DNA of 64,000 bases from an uncultured Ignavibacteriota bacterium (GTDB lineage Bacteria > Bacteroidota > Ignavibacteria > Tepidaquicellales > Tepidaquicellaceae), in the NCBI GenBank assembly GCA_937959065.1, contig CALGOI010000379.1, positions 1-64,000 of the forward strand. The letters run 5' to 3'. Shown here piece after piece: positions 53,030 through 63,200 of this stretch; the first letter of the stretch is position 1, and every line of letters starts with the position of its first letter. Under the pieces are notes generated by a model. That model did no database searches and was not told the DNA's origin. It saw only the letters and a list, made by a program, of their open reading frames with translations. The position numbers and the translations under genes were made by a program.

Positions 53030-56000
53030 ATGGCTATAGTTGACAAAAAGCTATTCATTAACGGGGGGCTTAATTCGGATGATGACAACCGAGCTATGCC
53101 CCCTGAAGATTATCGCTATGCCTTAAACATACGTAACGGTTCATCGGATGCCTCAAATATGGGCGCTGTAGAGGGGGCTTTAGGCAATGAACTTGTATCA
53201 GTAACACTTCCGGCCGGAAACAACGAATGTGTTGGCTCGGTAGAGGACAGGGAGAATCAAAAGGTTTATTATTTCATAGCTAACGATGCGGGCAGTCACA
53301 GCATTTACGAGTATGATGTGATCACTAACAGCGTGGAGTTGGTTATGCAGGATGAGGTTCTGAACTTCAATAAGTTTTTCCCCGTACACTCCGCTGATGT
53401 TATTGAGGGGCTGTTACAATGGACTGATAACCGTAATGAGCCTCGTAGCATTAACATTGAGAAGGCTAAAAAGGACAAGCGCTTTAAGTACAAATTTGTG
53501 TTCGGCCTTCCTGGTGATGACCTAATTATGTCTGTGGGAACCGACTACTCTGTTGAAATACTGGATGAGGTTGGCGGAACGGTATTAGCCCCTTATGTAT
53601 TTCACACCGCTTCCGATCCAAATATAGTTGATGATTTAGAAGAGGCGGCCAAGGTGATCGCTGATGCTATAAACAACGATATTACCACCTCGGCAGAACT
53701 TACAGCTACAGCGTGTGGGCAATATGTTGAAGTTGAAGTTGACACTGCCGGATATTTCGAAGTGATATTTACGGCCAGTACGCACGATGTATTGGCAATA
53801 CCACAGAACTTCTACTACAACGGAATAACCGAGGAGCAGATAAACTCTGTTAAGGACCCACAGCATTGTGAGCCACAAACATCTGTTGTTCAGGATGTTG
53901 ACAGGGAATCAAACAGGATAAGGAAGCACGTATTCCAGTTTAGGACCCGATTAATATTTACTGACAGCGAAAAGTCTGCGCTTGGGCCCATATCGGACAT
54001 TGCCCTCGATTACAATGATTGCAGTGGAAGTTCTCTTGGTAGCGCTAATAACTGTATTGTGGTAAACTTTACAGATACAAGGCTTAATGATCTTACCTCG
54101 CTATCCGTTATAACCGGCCTTGAGATATTTGTAAGGGATCATGAAGAAGGCAAATGGAGATCGGTAACGGTTCTTGATCAGCACCAGTTTGGGATAGGCA
54201 CTAATTCATTCAAGTTCTATAATGATGGCATCTATTCCGGAATAGCTGATGAGGATGCCGACAAGTTATTTGATAGCCATCCTATTTTGGCCGAGGCTCA
54301 GGCCATTATTAAGAACAGGAAGCACTTTGGCAATACACTTGAAGGGTATGATCCGGTGTGTGTGGATGCTGATATTGATATTGATTATGAGGAATCGCCT
54401 GATGTAATAGGCCACAGCATTACCGGGAAGATATTTATTCGAAACGCATTTGTAGGACAGACTGAATACAAGTTGCACCAACCCATTTGGGATAACTCTT
54501 CGAACGACATACAGGGAACCACTGTGTTTGGTGGGTTCGGGCCACTTGATGTGGTTAATGGCGTTGGACAGGATTACGATCAGATACTACCACTGGACGG
54601 GTTTGTGGTGTACTTGGCTGGTACCGACTTTTACGATATTTCGAAACAGGCTCCAAACGACAATCCCAATCCACAGAATCCTAATGGTGTTTACATCGGT
54701 ACTAACGGGAATATAAGGGATGATATTACGGGAAACGGCAACTCAGGAGAAACACCCGAAACACGGGCGTACAGCACCTTTTCAATTGACGGGGTTCCCG
54801 ATGGAACCTACATACTACGGGTAGCGTCTCATAAGACCACTCAGGACGACCTCAACGATCCCGGAAGGCGCTATCAGCGTTCGAGTACCTATGTTGATGA
54901 CATAGGCGGTGGAGGACAGGAGTTGCTTGTTACGATTAGTGGCGGAAACGTGGACATTGGAAAAATACAGATACAGGATCTTACAGATCCAAGCCTTTCC
55001 ACTCAAAGCACGGCTATATCAGGATACGTTACTGATAAGGATGTTACACTTCCCGGATCTCCGACAGCAGAAGATTACCGGTCGGACACAAGGGTTGAGT
55101 TAGCGAATGTTGAATTAGATATAGGGGTGTTGTTTCATTCAGCAAAAGGACATACCACCACGGATCACAATGGGTTTTTCTGGTGGGGAGCGCCATATAC
55201 AATTACTGGTGTTGCTCCAAACATTGATGTGGATGATGTATTCACAATGGACTTAAGCCACAGCCCAACTGTTGTTAATGAAAATGGAGATCCGTTTTCA
55301 GCGTTTGACGGAGCGCAGCACCAGGAGGTGGTTTGCCGAAATACGAATAACGATGTTAGTATTAATGGCCGAACAAAGGTTGAGGGCAGTACCGGCTTTC
55401 CGGGGGTTGTAGTTCTGAGCGACCATGGGCGGTGGATATTGACCGATTCAGTGGGTGATTATTCTATAATTCAGTATGGAGATACGCTTATTTATAACGC
55501 ATCAGGGCAAAAGAGGAGGTATGACAGCATCCGGTTTTTCCAAAGAACCGTACAATGCCTTGTTGAGTTTACACCGGATTCTCAACTGAACAACATATTT
55601 ATTGGCCCGTCTGACTTTAATTTTAACAATCCGTTCTTATTACAACCGGTTGTTGGAACTGTGATCTATTCAGCCATAGACCCCGCATGGGCCCGTGGTG
55701 CCGATTGGCAGTTTGGTATTGTGTATTATGACCATGCTAACCGAAGTAATGCGGTAAACACCTCCGATCGGCTTATAAAGCACAGTACGTTCTACACTGA
55801 GATAAACCCCGACACAGGACTTCAGGATCCTGATGGGAAGGCAATATTGAGTTGGGAGGTTAAACATCAGCCGCCTGATTGGGCTACACACTGGCAATGG
55901 GTTAGAACCAAGAATACATTTGCCAAGTCGTATTTGCAATGGGTAGCTGACTCAGTGGACTATATTGATGATTCAGGGGCTTCGGTGTCGTTTGCCAACT

Positions 56001-57640
56001 CAACGAAGTGTAAGATCAATATTTCGAATATCGGGGAATATTTGACCAGGTTCCCAAACTCTATTGTTTCCTTTACAGCAGAGCCGGGAGATCGGATACG
56101 CTTTATAAGGGATGAGGATGGTGACCTGTACTCCACTTATGAGGATGTGGAGATAATTGATGTACAGGGAGATGATCTTATTATATACACAGACTTTAGC
56201 CTTGGGGAACTTCAGGATGGGGTGATGTTTGAGGTGTATAAGCCTGAATTGGATGTTGAGGTTAAGACCTATTATGAGTTTGGAGAATGTTACGAAGTTG
56301 GAAACCCCGGTGAATCTGATCGATACCACAAGGGTCCCACACAAGATCAAAACCCTGCCGACTTGTCCGGCACACCGGCTACCGGAACATTCTCTGTTGG
56401 AGATGCCTATTATCGTGTTCGCAGCGTTCCGAGTGATGGAGGGGAGAAGGTAAGGTATGGCCATAATCAATTCATTAGTGATTTCTATGAGTCTTTTGAT
56501 GAATCCGTTGGCCGGGTTAATGCCGAAAATCCGGATTTTAAGCAGATAAGAAGGACCGAGGTTGACAGGTTTAGCGGTAAAATATTCCCTGAAACCAAGA
56601 TAAACAACCTCAACCGGTTCGATTTTAACGACCAAAAGCCATTGCCGAAGGAGCATGGCCCGATACAGAAGCTACAACGGGTAGAAAATGTATTGTTGGC
56701 CATCTGCCAGTTCAGGGTTAATGCGCTATACATAGAGGAATCTATCATTACGAACAACGAGGGTGTTGATACCATTACTACATCTCAGGATGTTATTGGA
56801 GGTGTTAGGGCACTTAAAGGTAAGTTTGGCACACTTCACCCTGAGTCAGTAGATGAATGGGAAGGAGAGGTAAGATGGTTTGATGTGAGCACCGGAAAAG
56901 TGTTGAGGTATGCCAACAATGGACTAACTCCTATTAGTGAGTTGAAGATGGGTAACTTCTTTTCGGATAAAGCCAAGGAGTATGGGCAAATACTAAGTCC
57001 GGAGATTGCCACTGTCGTTTCCACTTACGATCCGTTTTTCGAGGAATATGTTTTGTCATTTAAGTTCCACGAAGCAATATTAACAGGAAACGACATTACG
57101 CCTGTTACGCTTGCATTTAGCGAGAAGATAAAACGATGGACTACGTTCTATTCTTTCGAACCGGAAGAATTGCAACGGGCCGGGCAGAACATTATTTCCT
57201 TTAAAACAGGAAATCTCTATTTACACAACCAGAACACTAACCGGGCTAATTATTATGGTTCTCAAGACGATGTGGAGATAAAGATAGTTGGCAATATCGA
57301 TCCGTTTAGTGTTAAGGTGTTTAAAGGCATTACCGTTGACTCTCCTGTTTTATGGTGGTGTCCCGAGATACAGATACCAATTAACGCCAATCTTTCTGTA
57401 CCGATGAACAGCCGATTGAAGCCTGCCCACTTCAGGAATAAGGAAGGTAAGTGGTATGCCTCGTTCCTTCGGGATGAGAACACTCCCGGACCTGGTGTAC
57501 ATAAATTGTTAAACGGTCGGGCGTTGAGGGGAGAAACGGTGGAAGTGTTGTTAAGGGCGAATGAAATTGATAAAGACATAGTTCTGATGAGTGTTGACCT
57601 GCTTTCAGTTAAGAGTGAATACAGCAACCGTCAGGCATAA
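53030..57640 (+). CDS. Large tail stabilisation/muzzle-type protein, 1536 aa
   Basis: The N-terminus KKLFINGGLNSDDDNRAMPP followed by EDYRYALNIRNG is the signature start of crAss-like stabilisation/muzzle proteins. The protein is long, beta-rich and repetitive, with a carboxypeptidase-regulatory-like Ig insert near 660-730 (AISGYVTDKDVTLPGSPTAE, then TTDHNGFFWWGAP). The C-terminal 300 residues read as a propeller-like region (HPESVDEWEGEVRWFDVSTG). It should form the distal tail tube. Last gene before the YkgJ-like gene. Confidence 0.7.
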   Translation: MAIVDKKLFINGGLNSDDDNRAMPPEDYRYALNIRNGSSDASNMGAVEGALGNELVSVTLPAGNNECVGSVEDRENQKVYYFIANDAGSHSIYEYDVITNSVELVMQDEVLNFNKFFPVHSADVIEGLLQWTDNRNEPRSINIEKAKKDKRFKYKFVFGLPGDDLIMSVGTDYSVEILDEVGGTVLAPYVFHTASDPNIVDDLEEAAKVIADAINNDITTSAELTATACGQYVEVEVDTAGYFEVIFTASTHDVLAIPQNFYYNGITEEQINSVKDPQHCEPQTSVVQDVDRESNRIRKHVFQFRTRLIFTDSEKSALGPISDIALDYNDCSGSSLGSANNCIVVNFTDTRLNDLTSLSVITGLEIFVRDHEEGKWRSVTVLDQHQFGIGTNSFKFYNDGIYSGIADEDADKLFDSHPILAEAQAIIKNRKHFGNTLEGYDPVCVDADIDIDYEESPDVIGHSITGKIFIRNAFVGQTEYKLHQPIWDNSSNDIQGTTVFGGFGPLDVVNGVGQDYDQILPLDGFVVYLAGTDFYDISKQAPNDNPNPQNPNGVYIGTNGNIRDDITGNGNSGETPETRAYSTFSIDGVPDGTYILRVASHKTTQDDLNDPGRRYQRSSTYVDDIGGGGQELLVTISGGNVDIGKIQIQDLTDPSLSTQSTAISGYVTDKDVTLPGSPTAEDYRSDTRVELANVELDIGVLFHSAKGHTTTDHNGFFWWGAPYTITGVAPNIDVDDVFTMDLSHSPTVVNENGDPFSAFDGAQHQEVVCRNTNNDVSINGRTKVEGSTGFPGVVVLSDHGRWILTDSVGDYSIIQYGDTLIYNASGQKRRYDSIRFFQRTVQCLVEFTPDSQLNNIFIGPSDFNFNNPFLLQPVVGTVIYSAIDPAWARGADWQFGIVYYDHANRSNAVNTSDRLIKHSTFYTEINPDTGLQDPDGKAILSWEVKHQPPDWATHWQWVRTKNTFAKSYLQWVADSVDYIDDSGASVSFANSTKCKINISNIGEYLTRFPNSIVSFTAEPGDRIRFIRDEDGDLYSTYEDVEIIDVQGDDLIIYTDFSLGELQDGVMFEVYKPELDVEVKTYYEFGECYEVGNPGESDRYHKGPTQDQNPADLSGTPATGTFSVGDAYYRVRSVPSDGGEKVRYGHNQFISDFYESFDESVGRVNAENPDFKQIRRTEVDRFSGKIFPETKINNLNRFDFNDQKPLPKEHGPIQKLQRVENVLLAICQFRVNALYIEESIITNNEGVDTITTSQDVIGGVRALKGKFGTLHPESVDEWEGEVRWFDVSTGKVLRYANNGLTPISELKMGNFFSDKAKEYGQILSPEIATVVSTYDPFFEEYVLSFKFHEAILTGNDITPVTLAFSEKIKRWTTFYSFEPEELQRAGQNIISFKTGNLYLHNQNTNRANYYGSQDDVEIKIVGNIDPFSVKVFKGITVDSPVLWWCPEIQIPINANLSVPMNSRLKPAHFRNKEGKWYASFLRDENTPGPGVHKLLNGRALRGETVEVLLRANEIDKDIVLMSVDLLSVKSEYSNRQA

Positions 57641-57652
57641 TTCATATATTTG

Positions 57653-58021
57653 ATGAATAGTTCTTTGGGGAAATTTCCTTGTACTGGATGCGGTGTTTGT
57701 TGCATGAACGTGTCATCTGTATTGAATAGGGCCAAAGAAGGAAAAATAGACGATCCAGACCTTAAAAAGGCGATTGACGCATTTCCTTACAAGGCAATGG
57801 AAAACGGTTCGTGCGAGATGCTTGATGATAACGGTAAATGTAAGGTGTACGATAACCGCCCTGAACTATGTAATACAGACGTGATGTTTGAGAAGGTTTG
57901 GAGCAAGAAGATGAGTAAGTCGGACTATTTTAAAGAATCTGCCCGTGCGTGTAACAACATGATCAAGTACAGTGAATTGCCAAAGGAGTTCCTTATTGAC
58001 GAAAAACAGTTTGACGAATGA
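57653..58021 (+). CDS. YkgJ-family cysteine-cluster protein, 122 aa
   Basis: ATG at 57653 (a TTG one codon upstream is less likely). FPCTGCGVCCMNVSSVL gives Cys10, Cys13, Cys16 and Cys17, then NGSCEMLDDNGKCKVYDNRP with ELC, the C..C..CC...C...C.Y..RP..C pattern of YkgJ proteins that bind Zn or Fe-S. It stands out as a non-structural protein in the tail module and might be an accessory redox, metallation or modification factor. Stop overlaps the next ATG. Confidence 0.8.
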   Translation: MNSSLGKFPCTGCGVCCMNVSSVLNRAKEGKIDDPDLKKAIDAFPYKAMENGSCEMLDDNGKCKVYDNRPELCNTDVMFEKVWSKKMSKSDYFKESARACNNMIKYSELPKEFLIDEKQFDE

Positions 58022-58731
58022 GCCCTCTTGTCACATCAGCACTATTTGCAGGCGTTCCGGCCTTAGCCAAAATGGGCGTGGGGATTGGCCAAAAAATAAA
58101 AGCCAACAAGCTTAGTAAAACTCCACGTCCTGTTTATCAGCGCCCAGGAGAGATCGACAAGTATGTTCAATCATCTTTATCACGATCTGCGTCCCCACGA
58201 ATTGCCGGTCATGAAGCTATTGAGCAAAAACTTGGTGCGGCCTCAGCAAATGTTATGAGGACTGCCCAGGATGCTGCTGATCCGATGGCCTTCTTAGGTG
58301 CTGTTAGTTCAGCTAAAGGCCGGGAGCAAGATGCTATTCTTGATCTTGGTATTGCCGGGGCACAGGATAAGGCAAGGCGTGAGGAGGCTGCAAATCAGGC
58401 GTTGCTTACCGGTGCCCAATACAAGGATAAGGAGTTTGAGATAAACGAGTTGATGCCTTATCAGCAGGCTAAGGCGGCTGAATCTGCGCTAAGGGAAAGC
58501 GGCACTCAAAACCTTATAGGAGGGATAACAGACTTGTCTGGTGTTGCAAGTAGTATGATAGGAATTGGCGGAGGCGGAGACACCAAGGTTACTACAGGCG
58601 CAGTAAACGACACTGTTGCAGGCCAACAAGTTACAGATCCCGCAAACGTTATGAATATGAGTGACGCTGATAAGAACAGGCTGAAGATTCAAAATCCTCG
58701 ACTATACGCCACCCTATTCCCTAACGGCTAA
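58018..58731 (+). CDS. Internal virion (cargo) protein candidate, 237 aa
   Basis: Ala/Gly-rich helical N-terminus (LVTSALFAGVPALAKMGVGI), a helical Ala-rich middle (DLGIAGAQDKARREEAANQA) and a Gly-rich region (LIGGITDLSGVASSMIGIGG). Such composition is typical of ejected internal proteins of podoviruses. It overlaps both neighbours. No enzyme motif seen. Confidence 0.6.
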   Translation: MSPLVTSALFAGVPALAKMGVGIGQKIKANKLSKTPRPVYQRPGEIDKYVQSSLSRSASPRIAGHEAIEQKLGAASANVMRTAQDAADPMAFLGAVSSAKGREQDAILDLGIAGAQDKARREEAANQALLTGAQYKDKEFEINELMPYQQAKAAESALRESGTQNLIGGITDLSGVASSMIGIGGGGDTKVTTGAVNDTVAGQQVTDPANVMNMSDADKNRLKIQNPRLYATLFPNG

Positions 58732-60206
58732 TGGACCCACTTGGACAGGTATATCAAGGAGTAGGCGGCACGGGTGCGGCAGTGATAATTGAGGCACAAG
58801 GACTGGATCCTGTTGCGCTACACGCCCAGCGTGTTAATCAGTATTGGCAGAATAAGGCGGCCGAGGCGCAAGTTAGGCAACAGCAGTTTGACGCTGCATT
58901 TAAGCAACTAAACGACTTTAAGGGTGACGGATGGTACCAACACGATAAGTACCTGAAGGAGATGAGTAATACACTCACCGATGAACTAACTACAGCCTAC
59001 ATAGGCGGAGGAAATCCATTTGACCCTTCCGATTCCGGGTATATTGACTTTTCCAGGAGGATGAAGGACATTGAATCTGCCCACAATTATTCGAAGCAGA
59101 TCAAGGACTACCACGATGAGGTTTTCACGAAAATGCAAGGCGCAGAGCCTGGAACATACACTGCTGAAAGCATGTTGGAGTTTGAGGCGTTCTACTCACT
59201 TCCATTTGAAGAACAACTTCAAACTAAACTTCCTGTTTTGGTCGAAACACCAGAGGCTACTGATTGGTATGGTGATTTTACAAAAACCGTTAAACCGTCC
59301 ACTAAGTACACACGTATTGATGAGAACGGGGTTTCGGTTACCAATCAGAAAGCCAACAAGGATGCTAATGCCATTATTGTAAATAATTGGCTGGACACTT
59401 ATGCCGGCCGTGATGAATTACTGGCGTATTTTAACGGGGATGTAAATGCTGCTATTGACTTTCTTAATGGTGATGTAAACTCAAGAGCAGACATCACCTA
59501 TATGAAGAGCGTTGATCCTGCTGATGTGTTTGGCACCGGTTCTGCTGACGACAACAACCCTCTTGGCCTTGGAACAAGGGTATATGAAGTTCCATTTGTT
59601 CCGGGCGGAGACAAATCATTCGGAACTTATGAGACTACGGCCACGAACGAATACGCATTAAACGGCCGGGAGATAATCATTAACACTCCTGAGTACTTTA
59701 ATGTGAGTACCGGAAAGTGGAACAGGGGTGTAGCCGAGAATATCAATTTCATTCCGGAAGGTGTTGTTAGGTACAATGTTGCCGGTCAAGCCACTACATT
59801 TACCTACAACAACCAAACATTCAGCCTTGAGGAGGGAGATATAATTCCTGACGAATGGATATCCACGATGAAGTCTCAAAATGTTCTTATACAACAACGT
59901 GATTTTGTAAGGGGTATTGAGCGGTATGTTGAGGAAACAACCGTTCCTGTAACGGAAAGTTATGCGGACAGGGTTGTGCGGGAACAACAGGGCGTTCCAT
60001 TGCCTGTGGAGACAGAATATTCCAAGAGAGAAGAAACGGTATATGTTCCGCTGGATTATGTTCAGGATGACCTTGTTCGTTCTGTTAAGGGTTATGGTAA
60101 CTTTGTGGCCGACATGAATAAGCACCAACAATACAATGCACAGAGCGGAATATTCAGCGGCACCGGCCCTGCCCAAATAAATTCGACAGGAATAACTTGG
60201 GAATAA
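58731..60206 (+). CDS. Internal virion or tail protein candidate, 491 aa
   Basis: The N-terminal helical part is Gln/Ala-rich (VNQYWQNKAAEAQVRQQQFD, then AAFKQLNDFKGDGWY). A longer alpha/beta part follows, ending with acidic low-complexity sequence (YVEETTVPVTESYADRVVRE). It is directly coupled to the giant downstream gene. Not recognised; position suggests ejected or cargo protein. Confidence 0.6.
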   Translation: MDPLGQVYQGVGGTGAAVIIEAQGLDPVALHAQRVNQYWQNKAAEAQVRQQQFDAAFKQLNDFKGDGWYQHDKYLKEMSNTLTDELTTAYIGGGNPFDPSDSGYIDFSRRMKDIESAHNYSKQIKDYHDEVFTKMQGAEPGTYTAESMLEFEAFYSLPFEEQLQTKLPVLVETPEATDWYGDFTKTVKPSTKYTRIDENGVSVTNQKANKDANAIIVNNWLDTYAGRDELLAYFNGDVNAAIDFLNGDVNSRADITYMKSVDPADVFGTGSADDNNPLGLGTRVYEVPFVPGGDKSFGTYETTATNEYALNGREIIINTPEYFNVSTGKWNRGVAENINFIPEGVVRYNVAGQATTFTYNNQTFSLEEGDIIPDEWISTMKSQNVLIQQRDFVRGIERYVEETTVPVTESYADRVVREQQGVPLPVETEYSKREETVYVPLDYVQDDLVRSVKGYGNFVADMNKHQQYNAQSGIFSGTGPAQINSTGITWE

Positions 60207-63200
60207 ATGGATCCGTTAGCCTCAGTAAATAGCGATAAAATGACAGCCTTTCACGAGGTTATGTCCAAGGCGTATTCCGACATTCCTGATTATGACACGT
60301 TTGTAACCACCTTGGTTAACGATGAGGTTAAGAGAAGGCAGGTGTTCGATAGTATGCTAAAGGCTTACCCCGGTGATCAGGTTGATTATGTAACCTGGCA
60401 GGACAATCTTGGCTTAAAAAAAAAAGTCGGATTTACCGATGGCTCAAGTTTGCTCGAAAACTCCGTTATCTCCGGTGGAGAAACCCCCTCTATTTCCGTA
60501 CCTAACTCGGGTGCGCCACAGTATTTCTCTTCAACTCAGGAAAATCTCAACAATGCTGCTCCGGCAGCGCAAATAGAGCAGCTTCAAAAAGAGGTTTGGG
60601 AGGAGAATAACCCGGAGGCAGGGCCCCATCAATTTGTTAAGCCAATTGTATCAAAGCCGGAAACTTCGGAGGAGCCGCTTATAAAGCACTATTTCACCAC
60701 TGACCCTAATATCACACAGGTGGGATTGTACCCTGAGCCTGAGACGCTGACCAAGCACCAGGTTAAGCAATTAGAGAATCTTGATGAGTCTCAGCTTGCC
60801 CAGAACATAGAGCAGTACAAGGAGAAGCAACAAGAGATATTTGCCGAACAGGAAAGAATGGCCGGCCACTGGCAGTGGTTATATGATCAGAACCTAAAGC
60901 AGCGGGATCCGGAGCAATACGATCAGGTTGTAGAGGAACGAGATAAGCAGACAAGGTTGATGGAGATAAGCAACCGGTTTGCTGAACTTGAGAAGCTTGT
61001 TTATTCGAAACCATCCGAAATACCCGCCATGGGAGCGGATGGGGTTACATTTGAAGATCAAGCACTGGTTGATGAGTGGAACTCACTTATAGGTGAATGG
61101 AACGAATTAGCAGGATACTTCAGGGAAAAATATCCTCAAACGGAAGAAGTGGGTGGTGTTGAGTTGGAATACTCTACAGAGGCACGGGTTAACGCATGGA
61201 ACGAGTTTCTTCAACCTAAACGGGACAGGCTTGATGAGATAAATAAGCAAATAGATGAATTGTCTAACAACCTCAACTATGACTATTTAAAGTCTCCTGA
61301 TGAAAGATATACTGACACCGAAGTTCAGTTGATCAATTTGCAATTGGAGGAGCTAACCAAGGAGCGTGGTGACTTGTCTGATTATCTTGATGAGATGGAG
61401 AAGGAGTTGTGGCTGATCCAGAATCCTATACCTGGAAGTGAGAAATGGAAGCTAAATACACCTCTTGCCGTTAGTTACGGAAACGCTGTACTACAAGGAC
61501 TTTCATCGGCTGTTCTTGGAACAGTGGAGGGCGCAATAATGCTTCATGGTATGACCGTGCCGGATGAGGTTATTGGTATTCTGAATGAAAGCGGAACATC
61601 GCCACATGAGTGGGTTTTATACAAGCTTAACCAAGCGCAGGATTGGGCGAACGAAACATGGCAGACCAATCCTATGTACAGTGGTGAACTTGGCCATCAG
61701 GTTGCTAATGGTGCAGGGCAAATAGCTGCGTTTATAGCTGGTGGATGGGCAGGACAAGCGATGAGGCTTCCTGCTTGGGTGACCAGCACAAGCATGGGTG
61801 CTTTGAGTGTGGGATCACACGAATATCAAGTGGCTTATGACATGACACAGGATGCCAACCGAATGGATATGGATTCTTGGGTTAAGAAGTACGCAAGCGA
61901 GCCCGAAGATGTGGTAAAACTTGTGCAGCAGTACAAAGACCTGCATGAACGGGACCCGTATGATGTGGGTATGGACTCATTCCTTGTTTCAGCACCATGG
62001 GGCGCACTTGAGGGCATTGTTATCGGAAGGTTCTTTGGAAGACTTAATAAAGCCACTGGCGGACAGGTAGCCGAAAAGATGGCCAACGGCTTTGCCGACA
62101 AGTTTAAGAACGTGTTTAATAATGCCGGCAATTACATGCTTGGCAGCGGGGTTAAGTTCGGCTTTGAAGAAGGTGTTCAGGAGATGATAACCGAGATAGG
62201 CACCAATTGGGCTAACGGGGAGCTTTACGATAAAACCCGTGATGTGTTCGAAAATGTTGGCATGGCCGGAGAGGTGGGAGGTATATTAGGGTTTACCCTT
62301 GGAGCTATGCTTCCCGTGGTTAAAAAGCGCTATGGCGGTAAGTTGTCTCAGGAGGAGCTTATTGATGTTAAGGTAGCTGAATCATACATTAATGAGCAGC
62401 TATCAAGGCTTGAAGGAATAGATGATCTTGAGGTGTTTAACCCAATTGAGTATTCGAGTGAGGCTAAATTGATACAAGAAGAGATCGTTCGAATTGAGGC
62501 TGACCTTGCAAAGGGTGGGATAGACGCTAACACACAAGGAATATTAGAAACCCAACTTGAGGAACTGAATACTGAGCTTGCTGTTCAGATAAACGAGGAC
62601 ATGGAATCTCAGCGGGAGATTGATAAGCTGAGATTGCGGGGTGGTGTTATAGCCGAGATACTAACGGACATGACCAATGCCTATAATGCAGGAAAACTTT
62701 CTCCTGAAAGCGCTGAGGCATTGTCGGGCAATATAGAGGAACTTACTGCTGAATTAGAGAGTATTAACCAACAATTAGAAAGCTATGCCGAAGGAGTTGG
62801 AGAGGAAACTCAAGAAAAAGGCCAGGAAGAAGTTTCCGGGCAACAAGAAACGACAGAACCGGTACGTGTACGGGACGTTGAACAAGTTGAAGTAGCAGAC
62901 CAAATAACCGGTCTTGCTCAAAAGATAATGGCAGGAGAAACCGAGTTCACTGCCGAGGAGTTGCAGTTGCAACAAAATAACCCTCAATTACTTGAACAAG
63001 AACTAAACAGACTTAAAGATGAAGGACAACTCGAAACCAGAGAGACTGGCGTACCTGTACAAGTCGAAGGGCAAACAGGGCAAATCCAAGCCGAAGAAGA
63101 AGTACAGCCGGCCCAAGCAGTCGAAGGGGTTGTATTAAAGCCTTATGTTACGGATGATGGCCGTTATACGGTAACCCCAACAGAACAAGGTGTTCAGATC

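Noticed and set aside
57645..57652. Promoter TATATTTG for the YkgJ-like gene
   Set aside because: The ATG follows with no gap and no -33 box is present; the gene is 12 nt behind the previous stop and is more likely co-transcribed.
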